From contig NW_020825430.1 in the NCBI RefSeq assembly GCF_003286085.1, positions 186,001-250,000 of the forward strand: a DNA stretch of 64,000 nt, given 5' to 3'. Positions within the stretch are counted from its first letter, which is position 1; each line of letters begins with the position of its first letter. The translations under genes were made by a program, and so were the position numbers. The notes below the pieces were generated by a model. The model ran no database searches. It saw only the letters and a program-made list of their open reading frames with translations, and was not told where the DNA came from. This document shows positions 10,666 through 23,179 of this stretch, in pieces. This DNA is from Drosophila persimilis (Eukaryota > Arthropoda > Insecta > Diptera > Drosophilidae).

Positions 10666-13600
10666 AAATAATTGTAAATAATAAAAAGTTAAGAGGTATC
10701 GCGGACTCGGGATCGTCAATAAATATAATAAAGGAAAACTATACAGATTCCAAAGTCGATAGCGACAACCTCACCGTCCATACCATCAAAGAACCCGTCC
10801 GTCTGACTCAGAGCATTACACGAAATGCAACCAAAAACTATCCGACAAAACAAAAATGTTATATTCATAATTTTTCTGAAAATTATGACAAACTCTTAGG
10901 CAGATAATATTTGATGGCCAGCAAAGCCGTCATCGATTACCGAAATGAAACGATAACGTTAGGAGAAAGGTCATACCCAATCATCCAAAGTGGAGAAGAA
11001 ATTGCCGACGGCAAGCCCGCACACAAAGGTGATAAGTCATCTTCAAAGGAAGATATAACTACACCCAAGTGCCTTGACCCATCTCCTGAAGGAGAGCAAT
11101 ACTTCGCTTCCGCATTAGAGAATGAATTAAGGGAATGTAACCAGCTAAGGTTGGAACATCTAAATGACGAAGAAAAGGAGAAACTAAAGAAAGTTCTCTA
11201 TGAACTTAAGGACGTGCAGTATAAAGAAGGTGACATTTTGACCTTCACTAGTACTATAAAGCACGAAATTAAAACCCATCACCAAGATCCTGTATATCGT
11301 CGACCATATAAGTATGCTCAAATACACGATCAGGAAGTGACCCAACAAATAAAAGATATGATTAGACAGGGAATCATTCGTAAGTCGAATTCTCCCTATT
11401 GTGCACCCATTGCTATGATACCAAAGAAGATAGATGCTTCAGGAAAGCAGAAATATCGTATGGTAGTAGATTATAGAAGTCTAAACGAGGTGACAATCAA
11501 GCACAAATTTCCTACCCCCAGAATGGACGAAATCCTAGATAAACTAAGTAGGTGCCAATATTTTACAACAATCGATTTAGCTAAGGGATTCCATCAAATT
11601 CCCATGGAACCTAGCTCGATCCCAAAAACAGCTTTCTCCTCGAAGCATGGTCATTACGAGTTCACTCGTATGCCTTTTGGGCTAACCACTGCCCCCGCCA
11701 CATTCCAAAGATGCATGAACAATCTGTTAGAAGATTTAATTTTCAAAGATTGCCTTGTGTATCTAGACGACATCATTCTCTATTCCACATCATTGGAAGA
11801 ACATTTGTTGTCTCTTAAAAGGGTCTTTGGAAAGTTGAGAGATGCAAACCTCAAACTTCAAATGGATAAGTGTGAATTCCTTAAGAAAGAAACGGAATTG
11901 CTAGGCCATGTAGTAACAACTAACGGCATAGTTCCTAATCCAAAGAAAATATCCGCCATAATAAACTTCCCAATACCCAATACAACCACAAAAATAAAAT
12001 CATTCATAGGTTTATGCGGATTTTATAGGAAATTCATTCCCAATTTTGCTAATATAGCAAAACCAATGACACTCAAATTAAAGAAACGAGCAGTCATAGA
12101 CCCAACCGAGGAAAAATACGTCGAGGCCTTCGAAAAGTTGAAAGTACTTATCACCTCAGACCCCATCCTCGCATTCCCAGATTTCAACAAAATGTTCACG
12201 GTAACAACCGATGCAAGTAACATTGCATTAGGAGCAGTGCTGTCGCAAGACCACAAACCAATTTGCTATGCAAGTAGAACCTTAAACGAACATGAAATCA
12301 ATTATTCAGCAATAGAAAAGGAATTACTAGCTATAGTTTGGGCAACTAAGTATTTTAGATCATACCTGTTTGGTAGAACGTTTGAGATATTAAGTGATCA
12401 CAAACCCTTGATTTGGTTGAATAACCTCAAGGAACCAAATATGAAGCTACAACGATGGAAGATCAAATTAAATGAATTTGACTTCAAAATAAAATATTTA
12501 CCAGGAAAGGAGAACCATGTAGCCGATGCGCTATCAAGAGTAAAGATTAACGAAAACCTACTCGGGGAAACCATTAATAGTGATTGTGCAACGGTCCATA
12601 GCGCGCAAGAAGATAATACAAATTATATTCCACTTACAGAGCGACCAATCAATTACTATAATAGGCAAATAGAACTGATTAAAGGTAATGAGGATAAGGT
12701 AGAAACATCCCACTATTTCCACAAGATACTGATAAAAATCACATATACTGAAATGACAGAGTCATCAGCGAAAGATATAATAAAGGAATATGTGTGTACT
12801 AAAATGAAGTAGACTTCCCACTGTTCCAAAGGGCTTTCCTGGAGATAATCAGTCCAAACCACTTCACAAAACTGATTAAATCCAGTACCAAACTCATAGA
12901 TATTCCGAACTACTCCGAATTCAAGGAACAAATATTGAAGAATCATAAAGAGCTACTTCACCCAGGTATCGAAAAGACCACAAATTGGTTTAAAGGAAAA
13001 TTCTACTACCCCGATTATCAAAAGTTAATCCAAAATATTATCAATGAATGTCCTAAGTTCAACGTTGCTAAAACAGAGCATCGTAACACCAATCTAACCT
13101 TCGAAATCACCCCTGAAATCCAAAATATCAGAGAAAAGTATGTCATGGATTTTTATCTGGTTGGCAATCAACAATTCGTATCATGCATTGATGTATATTC
13201 TAAATTCGCTACCCTTGTAGAAGTTAAGAGTCGTGACTGGTTAGAAACAAAGAGAGCCATCATAAAAGTCTTTAACGAAATGGGCAAGCCACAGGGAATT
13301 AAAGCCGACAAAGATTCAGCCTTTATGCGCGCCGCATTGCAAGCATGGTTGAATGCGGAAAATGTGAAAATCGAAATCACTACCAGTAAAAACGGAGTTT
13401 CTGAAGTAGAACGGCTACATAAAACGATCAATGAAAAATTAAGAATCATTTCAAGCGAGGATAACATAGAAAACAAGCTCACAAAATTCGAGTTAATTCT
13501 ATACACTTATAACCATAAAACGGTTCATAATACTACAAAAAGATCCCCAGCTGATATCTTCCTGTACGCCGACTACCAGATTATAACACCCAACTGAATA

Positions 13601-13884
13601 AAGTTAGGAAGATCAATCATTTAAATAACGATCGAATTGACCTTGAAGTAGACACACGCTACAAGAATGCACCCCTAGTTAAAACAAAAACAACCAACCC
13701 GTTCAAAAGAACAGGTGAAATTAGGCAGGTAGACGAAAAACACTTTGAAGAGAAAAATAGAGGGAGAAAAATCACCCACTATAAAACAAAATTCAAAAGA
13801 AAGAAAAAATCTAATAAAAGTAAATACGATAATTGCAGAGTACCCGAAGAGAGTACTGGGAATCCGGAGCTACAACATGATTAA
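10659..13884 (+). pseudogene. pol: Errantivirus A pol, broken (unit 2)
   Basis: Same domain order as unit 1, with RT YLDD present. Breaks: the shared in-frame TAA at 10905-10907; a deletion of about 22 bp near 12804 at the start of integrase, ending the 633-codon RT/RNase H frame at 12812; a changed zinc-finger Cys (Phe codon at 13058-13060, so the CPTC motif reads CPKF); and a frame loss near 13570. The integrase catalytic Asp changed in unit 1 is intact here. Confidence 0.87.
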
Positions 13885-15262
13885 GATTATAATCTTACTA
13901 ATGTTCACCGTCCTACAAGATACCGGACAGAATATAGAGATATATCCCAGTCAACTCAAGTAATGGATATCTCATATTCAAAACAAATACCATTAACATA
14001 CCCATTAATTATGAATACCACTATCTAACAATTAATATAACAAAAACAGATGAAACATATCAGAGTTTACTAGAACAGGCCACCCAATTTGATAACGAAA
14101 TCCAAGTTCAATATTTAGTCGAGAAATTGCAACGTGAATTCAACGGCATAAAAATATCCAAAAGAAACAGAAGAGGCCTTATAAATGCAGTAGGCACAAT
14201 ATATAAATATCTATTTGGAACGTTAGATCAAGATGATAAGGTCGAATTAGAAGGGAAATTAGACAATATGGCTAGCCACAGTGTTCAAGTTAACGAATTA
14301 AACTTAGTAATTCAAGCAGTAAATTCCGGCATATAAGTTGTCAATAAATTAAACAAAGATAATGACAGAAATAAGCAACTAGAAATTTTAATATTTAACC
14401 TTCAACATTTTACTGAGTACATAGAGGATATTGAATTAGGCATGCAGCTAACAAGATTAGGTATCTTTAATCCAAAATTATTGATGCAGGATTACCTGAA
14501 ACACATTATTCAGAGAAATTATTAAATATCAAAACATCTACTTGGTTGAAATCAGACACTAACGAAATACTAATAATTTCCAACATCCCACGAGAGATCA
14601 GAAATATTCCTTAAAATTGTTCCATATCCAGATGAAGATAATACATCCTCACTAACCTAACGCAAAACAATTATTACATTCTAGAAAACGAGGTATATGA
14701 AAAAGAATCAAAACGAAAAATAAATGACGAATGTATTTCAGGAATAGTCAAACAAGTAGAAACAAAATGTCCATACACCAAAGCACACCAAAACTTTCAA
14801 ATAAGTTTCATAGAACCCAATATATTGTTAACTTGGAAATTACCAAAAACCTTATTAAATCAGGATTGCCTAAACCAAGAAATAAAAGTAGAAGGTAACG
14901 CATTAATAAAAATACATAATTGCAGTGTACAATTAAACGAATTCGTAATATCCAACTCAATACCAGAATTTGCACAGAGCATATACATCAACAATAACGT
15001 AACAAAAATTAAACCACTGTCTTATTTGCAAACCAAAGAAATCGTTATAGAAAATACGTGATTAAATAATGTATTACATGTAAGCTTAATACTACTATTT
15101 GTCATAATCATAATAGGATTAAGCTACAAATTGTTTAGTCTAAATAAAAGTAATAACCCGAAAACCGACCCGCACATAGAAACATCCTTAGACGAAGACG
15201 AAGAATCCCCAGCAGGCACAGTTTTAGACGCACCTGAACTATATCCAAGGATAATCGCCTGA
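13877..15262 (+). pseudogene. env: Errantivirus A env, heavily degraded (unit 2)
   Basis: Several independent defects: a two-base insertion near 13950 leading to a stop at 13961-13963; TAA near 14334; small deletions near 14505, 14610 and 14643; and TGA at 15059-15061 just before the membrane helix. The last stop is shared with the env pieces at 29511 and 32530. The Cys codon lost in units 0 and 1 is kept here. Confidence 0.85.
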
Positions 15263-15289
15263 GGACAGGCTTAAATCTAACAATGGGGG

Positions 15290-15937
15290 AGTGACATATC
15301 TATAGTCCATGCTCCGCATACCCTTGTCTATGTCTATTACCCTGCACCCACAATACTATAAACAATCCGACACTACTATAAACAATCCGACACTCTCAGC
15401 TTCGAAACCCCATAAACAATCTCACGCTCGAAATGGACCACGCGTAGCCGATTGCAGGCAATGTAAACAAACACCCTAAGCTAGAAGTGGAACATAAAAC
15501 AATAGATGCCGCACTAGAATCCAGCCGCACTAAAATCCAGCCGCACTAGAATCACGCCACTCTTCAGAGATCAATCAAGTAATGCAACACCGATCATACG
15601 CAGCGGAAGCCTTTCATCAAAAGCCGCCTTTCCCACATATCGATCGAGTCACGTACTCCATCTCCGAAGCCGAAGTCGAAGCCAACGCCTCCGAATCCAA
15701 ATCCGAATCCCAAGCCGAGCATCATGATATAAATAGTCTACATTTAAGAAGGCAAATCAGTTCTGTTCAAGACAAACGTCAATCGGGACACCGTCGGAGA
15801 ATTCAACAAAAGTTAATTCCATTCAAGACATCGGACATCAGTCATCGTCGGGGAAATAACTAATCAATGTGCACTAAGTTTAAGTGAAAGAATAAAATCT
15901 TTTTTAAAACGTAAACTGCAGTGTCGCATATTTAACA
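15290..15937 (+). repeat. Errantivirus A LTR3
   Basis: About 648 bp with two copies of the 20-bp motif. It lacks a segment of about 70 bp before the 93-codon frame that LTR1 and LTR6 have, and ends TTTAACA followed by GGCGCAGTCGG. LTR4 and LTR5 share both traits, placing the three in one lineage. Confidence 0.88.
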
Positions 15938-16093
15938 GGCGCAGTCGGTAGGATCTCAGTTAAAAGTGAACCCTTTTTTTTAGACGATCAATTGGCGTAG
16001 TGACAGTTACATTGCGTAATAACCTACAGTGATCAGAGAAAAAGTAACGCTAATACTAAAGAGATCCGCCAAAGAATCTACACACGATTCAAA

Positions 16094-17032
16094 CTGACAG
16101 AAATACACCTGAACCAAGCCTTGAAGTCAATCAGGCAAATTCCACCATACGACGGATGCCAAGAACGTTTAAGTTCGTTCATAAGCAGGATTGAGTACAT
16201 CTCCGGATTGTACCCAACAGAAGACCGCAGACAACAAAGCATCATGTACGGAGCCACTGAGGGTCAACTGTGCGGACGAGCACAACTTTTATCACAGAGC
16301 CTTCAACCCAACACCTGGAGTGATCTAAAGGAAGCCCTAATCAGCAAATTCAACAACCACACTCCATACGAGACGCTACTACAACAATTACACGATACCA
16401 AATTCAATGGGAGTATTCGTAAGTTCATAGAGGAACTAGAAATTAAGTCCAATGTTATAATAAGCAAACTAAATCTGGAAACTAGCGCAGAAAATAAGAT
16501 AATCTTTAAAAACGCTCTGGAAAATGCCACCAGACATAACATAAAAGATGCTCTACCCAATAGACTGTTCATTATCTTAGCAAAGAAAGACATTTCTACT
16601 ATGGCTAAACTAGAAAAATCAGCTCAAGAGTTAGGAATCTACGAAAATTTCGTAAATGATAACAAGAATCACGAACACTCAAGAAACGGAAATAACAATC
16701 GTAGGATCGTTGGAACTTATTACCCTCGCTATAGTAGTAACGATTATAACAATCAAAACCCAAGTACTTCCAGAAATAATCATGGAACGAATCGAAATAA
16801 TTCAGGAAATAATGCAGTAAATAATAAAGGATTATTTAATGAATTTAGAAATTCCTTAAACCAGGGCAGAGCACAGAATCCCACTAACTATCAAATTAAC
16901 CAGACTCAGGCAGGTAGCAGTGCACCGAATCAGCCAGTCAAACGATCTAGGGAAAGCCAAAGTGGACATATGAAAATGGATGTAAATTTTCAGCAGAGTG
17001 CCTCGGAAGAAATCGAGGAGGACCATATATAG
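16094..17032 (+). pseudogene. gag: Errantivirus A gag lacking its start (unit 3)
   Basis: A deletion in the leader (near 16093) removes the A-rich stretch and the gag ATG. The rest of gag is open to 17032, with a five-codon insertion in the Asn-rich tail (near 16800) shared with the gags at 30569 and 34740. The first in-frame ATG or alternative start would give a shortened product. Confidence 0.82.
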
Positions 17033-18346
17033 AAATAATTGTAAATAATAAAAAGTTAAGAGGTATCGCGGACTCGGGATCGTCAATAAATATAATAAAG
17101 GAAAACTATACAGATTCCAAAGTCGATAGCGACAACCTCACCGTCCATACCATCAAAGAACCCGTCCGTCTGACTTAGAGCATTACACGAAATGCAACCA
17201 AAAACTATCCGACAAAACAAAAATGTTATATTCATAATTTTTCTGAAAATTATGACAAACTCTTAGGCAGATAATATTTGATGGCCAGCAAAGCCGTCAT
17301 CGATTACCGAAATGAAACGGTAACGTTAGGAGAAAGGTCATACCCAATCATCCAAAGTGGAGAAGAAATTGCCGACGGCAAGCCCGCACACAAAGGTGAT
17401 AAGTCATCTTCAAAGGAAGATATAACTACACCCAAGTGCCTTGACCCATCTCCTGAAGGAGAGCAATACTTCGCTTCCGCATTAGAGAATGAATTAAGGG
17501 AATGTAACCAGCTAAGGTTGGAACATCTAAATGACGAAGAAAATGAGAAACTAAAGAAAGTTCTCTATGAATTTAAGGACGTGCAGTATAAAGAAGGTGA
17601 CATTTTGACCTTCACTATTACTATAAAGCACGAAATTAAAACCCATCACGAAGATCCTGTATATCGTCGACCATATAAGTATGCTCAAATACACGATCAG
17701 GAAGTGACCCAACAAATAAAAGATATGATTAGACAGGGAATCATTCGTAAGTCGAATTCACCCTATTGTGCACCCATTGCTATGATACCAAAGAAGATAG
17801 ATGCTTCAGGAAAGCAGAAATATCGTATGGTAGTAGATTATAGAAGTCTAAACGAGGTGACAATCAAGGACAAATTTCCTACCCCCAGAATGGACGAAAT
17901 CCTAGATAAACTAGGTAGGTGCTAATATTTTACAACAATCGATTTAATCGATTCCCATGGAACCTAGCTCGATCCCAAAAACAGCTTTCTCCACGAAGCA
18001 TGGTCATTACGAGTTCACTCGTATGCCTTTTGGGCTAACCACTGCCCCCGCCACATTCCAAAGATGCATGAACAATCTGTTAGAAGATTTAATTTTCAAA
18101 GATTGCCTTGTATATCTAGACGACATCATTATCTATTCCACATCATTGGAAGAACATTTGTTGTCTCTTAAAAGGGTCTTTGGAAAGTTGAGAGATGCAA
18201 ACCTCAAACTTCAAATGGATAAGTGTGAATTCCTTAAGAAAGAAACGGAATTCCTAGGCCATGTAGTAACAACTAACGGCATAGTTCCTAATCCAAAGAA
18301 AATATCCGCCATAATAAACATCCCAATACCCAATACAACCACAAAA
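17026..18346 (+). pseudogene. pol: Errantivirus A pol 5' half, cut by DINE (unit 3)
   Basis: Protease and RT only. Breaks: TAG at 17176-17178 in the protease region; the shared TAA at 17272-17274; TAA at 17923-17925 in RT; and a 14-bp deletion near 17946. RT YLDD is intact near 18115. The gene ends abruptly at 18346, where a DINE terminus begins, and no downstream half follows. Confidence 0.85.
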
Positions 18347-18590
18347 ACGAGGGGGAACGTTGTGAGTTGCTGCGGACACCGCAACTCTACGGTTATACCC
18401 CATACTAAGTCAGTATGGCTCTCCTCCGGCAGACGCCGCTAATATTAAACGACACGACAAAGAGTGCGTGCGAGAGAGACAGAAAGTCAGTCTGAGCGTG
18501 ACGTCGGGCGATGCGTAGCCACTGCAAATTGATTTGTTCCTTTTGGCTATAAAAATGATCTGATCTGATCCAGATTCAGCAATCTGATAG
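18347..18590 (-). mobile_element. DINE/Helentron terminal fragment (D1)
   Basis: 244 bp of a DINE-like element beginning with the conserved terminus ACGAGGGGGAACGTTGTGAG, the end-hairpin and the subterminal TATACCC block. It breaks off at 18590 into family B gag. The left flank in errantivirus RT is the same insertion site as D4 (36866), so D1 and D4 derive from one insertion. Strand follows the autonomous Helentron end at 57811. Confidence 0.8.
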
Positions 18591-18593
18591 ACG

Positions 18594-19085
18594 CCGAGAG
18601 ATTGCATCGACTTGACACACATTGAGGCGTTGATGCGTCCATTTTCTGGAGATGACGACCAGGCTGTAACCAGTTGGATAAGTAACTTTGAGGACATTAT
18701 GAATTTCCATGGTGTATCCGAGTCAAAATGCTGGATATTAGCGAAGCGGCTGCTAGGCGGATCGGCGAAGGCGTACATCGACCATGTGGCGCCTTTGACT
18801 TGGCAATTGATGCGAGCAGAATTGCTCAACGTCTTTGAGCAGAAAGTGACAGCGTGGGACATTGGAAAGCGACTGGAGGCACGGAAAATTGCAAATAATG
18901 AAAGCGCATTGCAATATTTCGTCGCAATGTGCAGCATAGCGACGCAAGCAGACATGGCTACGAGCGATGTGGCTAGGGTTGCCACTAGGGTAGCTGCAGT
19001 TCAAGATGAGGAGCGACCAGGAGAAAAAAAACAACGACGATTTAGCGGCTGTCCAGTTAATCACTTTATGACTTCCGTTTGGTGA
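18594..19085 (+). pseudogene. gag: Element B Gag, truncated and internally deleted (B1)
   Basis: Encodes the middle of Gag (the THIEALMRPFSGDDDQ capsid region) but lacks the N-terminal third. A 333-bp deletion near 18975 removes the end of capsid and both CCHC zinc knuckles. The deletion is a multiple of three, so the frame continues to the normal stop at 19083-19085. It could not bind RNA through the knuckles. Confidence 0.8.
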
Positions 19086-20938
19086 ACAAAGAGGCGTCAG
19101 TATTTTTAGTCTATTTGATACAGGTAGCCCTGTAAGTTTTATTCATAAGTCTTTGATACCGAAGTCGGCTATAGTTGAAGCCTATAATGAAGTTAGGAAA
19201 TACTATGGACTAGGAGGACAACCAGTTCCCATATGGGGAAAATTTAAGTGCCATATTGAATTTTGCACAAAGAAATATATCGTTTTATTAAACATCGTAG
19301 ATGATAACATGCTGCCTTTGCCGGTATTGTTGGGACGCGATGCCCTTAAAGTTATTGAAGTAAAATTAGTTCATAAGAAAAATATCAATGCGAAGCAACA
19401 CACACCATTAAGTTCGTTAAAGCAAAAAGCTATTAGTTTAACCTGCGCGTCTTTATTCACCGAAAGTAAAAATTATATTAACATAAGACTATATGATAAG
19501 TTAGATGGTAATCAATCAGAAAGAAGCGAGCTAATCAAACGTTCTTATCCATTTAAAAATCAGACACAAGAAAACTCAAGGAATGACAAAATGGTCATCG
19601 AGAATATGAATCAAGGCGACGAATTCAGTAACTTTTGTGCGTCGGTAGAGATTGATGAAGAGGAACATATTAACGTAGGTTTCGAATTTGGCCCCACTAT
19701 TGCAGAAAAGTGTAGGGAAGTTATAAAGACATACTATTTACACAAAGAATTTGACTTTAAAGCACCACCAAAGTATCAGATGCAGATTCGTGTAACAGAA
19801 ACAACACCATTTCATTGTACTCCGCGTCGTTTTTCCTACCATGAGAGAGAGAAAGTAGCTGAAATAGTAGATGATCTGTTCGAAAAGAAAGTAATCGGTC
19901 ATAGTGAGTCTCCTTATGCTTTCCCGTTGGTCCTAGTAAAAAAAAAAATCAGGAGAACTTCCAATGTGTGTCGATTACCGTGGCCTAAACAAACGAATTG
20001 TGAAAGCTCTTGAGAGACTTTATTAGGAACAAAAGCATTGTAGTGTACATGGATGATATATTAGTAGCGACTAAAACAGTTGAAGAACACATGGATATAT
20101 TAAAAAGACTATGCATTCGGTTTAGCGAGCAAAATTTAGAGATAAATCTAAAAAAGTGTAGGTTTGTCAATCGAAACATCGATTTCCTGGGGTATAAAGT
20201 TAATCAAAACGGAATAGTTCCTAGTGATTCCCATATTGAGGCCTTGAAAAAATACCCAGTCCCTCAAAATGTAAAAGCGCTGCACTCATGCTTGGGATTC
20301 TTTTCGTATTTTCGACGTTTCATGTTGTCATTTGCGACGACAGCTAAGCCCTTGGTGCAGTTGTTAAAAGAAGGTGGTCCGTTTCCCATGAATAGAGAAC
20401 AGGTGAAGACGTTTGAAACTCTTAAGAATGCGTTGGCAAATCCTCCGGTATTAGCCATTTTTAGCCCAAATAGAGAAACGGAATTACATACAGACGCAAG
20501 TTCATACGGTTATGGCGCAATACTGATGCAAAGACAAGATGATGGGAAAATGCACCCTGTGTCCTATTATTCTGGCAAAACAACAGAAAGAGAATCACGT
20601 TATCATAGTTTCGAACTAGAGACATTGGCTATAATTTATGCATTGAGGCGTTTTATAGCATATTTGGAGCATAGGTCCTTCAAAATAATCACGAATTGTA
20701 ATTCGTTAGTACAGACGTTAACCAGAAAGTCAATTAGTCCTAAGATAGCACGGTGGTCCCTAGAGTTAGAGAACTATGATTACTCCATTATGCACAGACC
20801 TGGGGCCAGTATGGCGCACGTTGATGCGCTGAGCAGACAAGATCAAATGACGAATATGTTAGAGGATGGTTATAGAGTCAAATACGGTTTAGAAAAGTCT
20901 AATTTAGAAAAAGATGAGAGTAGAAAGCAATATACAAG
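19072..20938 (+). pseudogene. pol: Element B protease-RT-RNase H with RT deletion (B1)
   Basis: Protease active site LFDTGS lies at about 19111-19128 and the frame continues into RT. An extra A in the run at 19939-19949 shifts the frame. A 221-bp deletion at about 20005 removes RT motifs between VDYRGLNK and the region before YMDD. The distal part (20010-20938) keeps YMDDILVAT and RNase H up to the HVDALSR motif. The gene is then cut by element C. Confidence 0.83.
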
Positions 20939-21231
20939 TGTAGCAAGGTAATAATTAGTGAGGCATTCAACTAGTATTTAAAATAGCATACAGCGCGCAT
21001 TGGTATTTACCGCACCATCGATACACTCGGCGGGAAATACCAATAGTGAGATATCGGATAAGAAACATCGATAATAGAGTAAGTGCACTTTGTAAATGGC
21101 GATTGTGAGAGACGGACGCGCAGCTAATAAAAAAGAGTTATATCAAATCGCCGGGCTTGTATTTTTATACCTAGACAGTTCACTCACGCACCGATATTGG
21201 TCACTACAATTCCCGGGTTAGACGGCCTACA
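20939..21231 (+). repeat. Element C 5' LTR (C1)
   Basis: 293 bp, TGTAG...CTACA. It contains a 15-bp inverted repeat with one mismatch (20999-21013 and 21030-21044, ATTGGTATTTACCGC type). It differs from the 3' LTR at CGCAGC/CGCATC only, as far as I can see. Confidence 0.85.
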
Positions 21232-21326
21232 ATTTCAGAAGTGGGATAGGATCAACCGCCGCCAGTGAAAAATAGCGAAAATTTTTCTTTTCTCGTCCGT
21301 CGAAGACGCCATTGCTGAAAAAAAAC

Positions 21327-22015
21327 ATGTCGGACTTGGTCGGCACGGAGGAGTTCTCGGCCGCCCAGCTGCGCGGATGGCTGGAGTCCCTCAATCTACC
21401 AAAAGGTGGAAGCAAAGACTTAACGAAATACCAGTAGTGCTGCGGGGACAGGGACCACCGGCAGCCGAAACATGCGAGAACGAGAGGGAAGATGAGGCAG
21501 CCGCAGATCAAGACTCGACGAAGAGCGAACGCAAAGAGAAGAACGAAAAAGCACCGCTAGCGCCTGGGCACAACAACAACCACGGCGAATATCGAGCAGA
21601 GGTTGAAATGTTAAAATTGCAAGTCGAGCTGCTGAAGCTGCATAGCGAGAGGGAGAAGGAAGGGAGAGGAGAGAACACAACACCAGCCGCCAACAATGAC
21701 GCTGGCGTCATCTTGCTAAATGTCGCCAAAGACGTGTTGCCAACATATCATGGCAACATTTCTGGAAACAACGATGACGTCACAACTTGGATCGCGCAGT
21801 TTAAGGCCATCGCCAAATTTAAAATTGTAAGTGACATTTGCAAGGAGAAGGAGAGTGAGACGAAAAACGAGTGTGAAATAAAAAATGAGTGTTTAGGGGA
21901 AAATGAGTGTTTAGAAGAAAATGAGTGTGAAATAAAAAATGAGTGTTTAGGAGAAAATGAGTGTTTAGAAGAAAATGAGTGTGAAATAAAAAATGAGTGG
22001 AATAGAGAATGAGCG
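21327..22015 (+). pseudogene. gag: Element C Gag, frameshifted
   Basis: ATG 21327 opens 36 codons with a SAP-like motif (FSAAQLRGWLESLNLPKG), then TAG at 21435. The rest is open in another frame (21377-22012) and contains an acidic/basic linker, a Leu-rich coiled-coil-like segment (MLKLQVELLKLHSERE), and a capsid start ending in a Cys hexapeptide repeat. It looks like the N-terminus of a micropia/mdg3-type Gag. Confidence 0.65.
21869..22003 (+). repeat. 18-bp/54-bp tandem repeat encoding Cys hexapeptides
   Basis: 18-bp subunits of the type GAGTGTTTAGAAGAAAAT alternate with GAGTGTGAAATAAAAAAT, forming a 54-bp higher-order unit present about twice. They encode ECLGEN/ECLEEN/ECEIKN hexapeptides. 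C2 (47309-47456) has one extra 18-bp unit. Confidence 0.85.
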
Positions 22016-23071
22016 TTTAGGAGAATATGAGTGTGAAGTAAAAGATGAGGGTGGTAAAGAGAACGAGCATGAAGTAGAAAGTGAAGGCAAGGTAGAAAAT
22101 GAGTGTTCTGCAATGGTTGAGTGTCTGGAAGACAGCGATACCTGCGAGAGCGTAAAAGCCAATTTCAACGAACTACCAAGCCAGTATCCAGACAAAGAAA
22201 ACGATTGGGAGTTGAAAGTAGGGACAGATTGTAGCCAAGAACTCGCAGGACGACTTAAATACATGTTTAGGACAGCGTATGTAAACGCAGAAAGACCAAA
22301 CTTACCACAAACCAAGTGGGAAATGAAGTTGAATTTCGAACACGAAAAACCGTTTCATTGCCCACCTAGAAGACTGTCGGATAGCGAAAAAGCCCAAGTA
22401 CAGAAAATGATAGACGATTACACAGAAAAAGGTTACATCAGAACCAGTGAGTCAGAATACGTTTCGCCTATAGTACTGGTAAAAAAAGAATTCGGGAGAG
22501 TTGAGACGGTGCGTCGATTATCGCACACTTAATAAAGGAATGATAAAGGACAATTACCCAACACCTCTTATAGACGACCTACTAGATAAACTGTCAGGGA
22601 AAAGACTTTTCACCAAGTTAGACCTGAAGAATGGATACTTCCACGTATTTATGCATAAAGATTCAGTTAAATACACATCGTTCACGACCCCCATGGGACA
22701 ATACGAATGGTTGAGGATGCCGTTCGGGTTACGAAATGCATCGGCGGTATTTCAAAGATTCACAAACAAGCAGCAGATTCAAAACGAAGGGGGCCACACG
22801 TGTACGTAGACAATGATCTAGTTATGGTGAGAAATTTCGACACTCATATAGGGGTGTCTAAAAAGCTCATCCCGAAGTTCAAAGGACCTTATAAGATATC
22901 AAAGGTGTTAAAAAATGATAGGTATTTGCTAGAAGATGTAGAGGGGTTTCAACAATCAAGGATCCCGTATAAAGGAGTTTGGGCGGTGGCAAATATGAAG
23001 CCGTGGATTGAAAATGGTAATAATGCAAATGTCACAGGGAATCAAAATGAAGAAAATGATTGTAATACGTA
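22016..23071 (+). pseudogene. pol: Element C RT start joined to integrase C-terminus
   Basis: Reading through frames: a stretch leading into RT (PFHCPPRRLSDSEKAQVQKM), then, after a one-base shift near 22500, RRCVDYRTLNK through EWLRMPFGLRNASAVFQRF. RT stops there, before the catalytic YxDD, and the sequence jumps to the integrase C-terminal GPY-type domain (KLIPKFKGPYKISKVL, about 22860-22910), ending at 23071. RNase H and the integrase core are absent. The element could move only in trans, if at all. Confidence 0.75.
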
Positions 23072-23179
23072 AACTGAGAATGTTAAGAGTAAACCACACC
23101 CAACTGTAATAAATCAACCTATCTAGAAACTAACTTAAATGTAAGGAGTTCAGGAGCACTCCGGTCAGGATGGCCGAAT

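Larger units (their letters stand above)
8885..15937 (+). mobile_element. Errantivirus A unit 2 (LTR2 to LTR3)
   Basis: Second complete-structure unit of the tandem array, gag-pol-env between LTR2 and LTR3. Spacing between corresponding features of units 1 and 2 is about 6.27 kb (gag ATG 3453 and 9726). All three genes are frameshifted or stopped. Confidence 0.85.

Noticed and set aside
21748..22113. Minus-strand frame rich in HSF repeats over the C element minisatellite
   Set aside because: It is the complement of the hexapeptide repeat; a tandem repeat with 18-bp period opens several frames at once.
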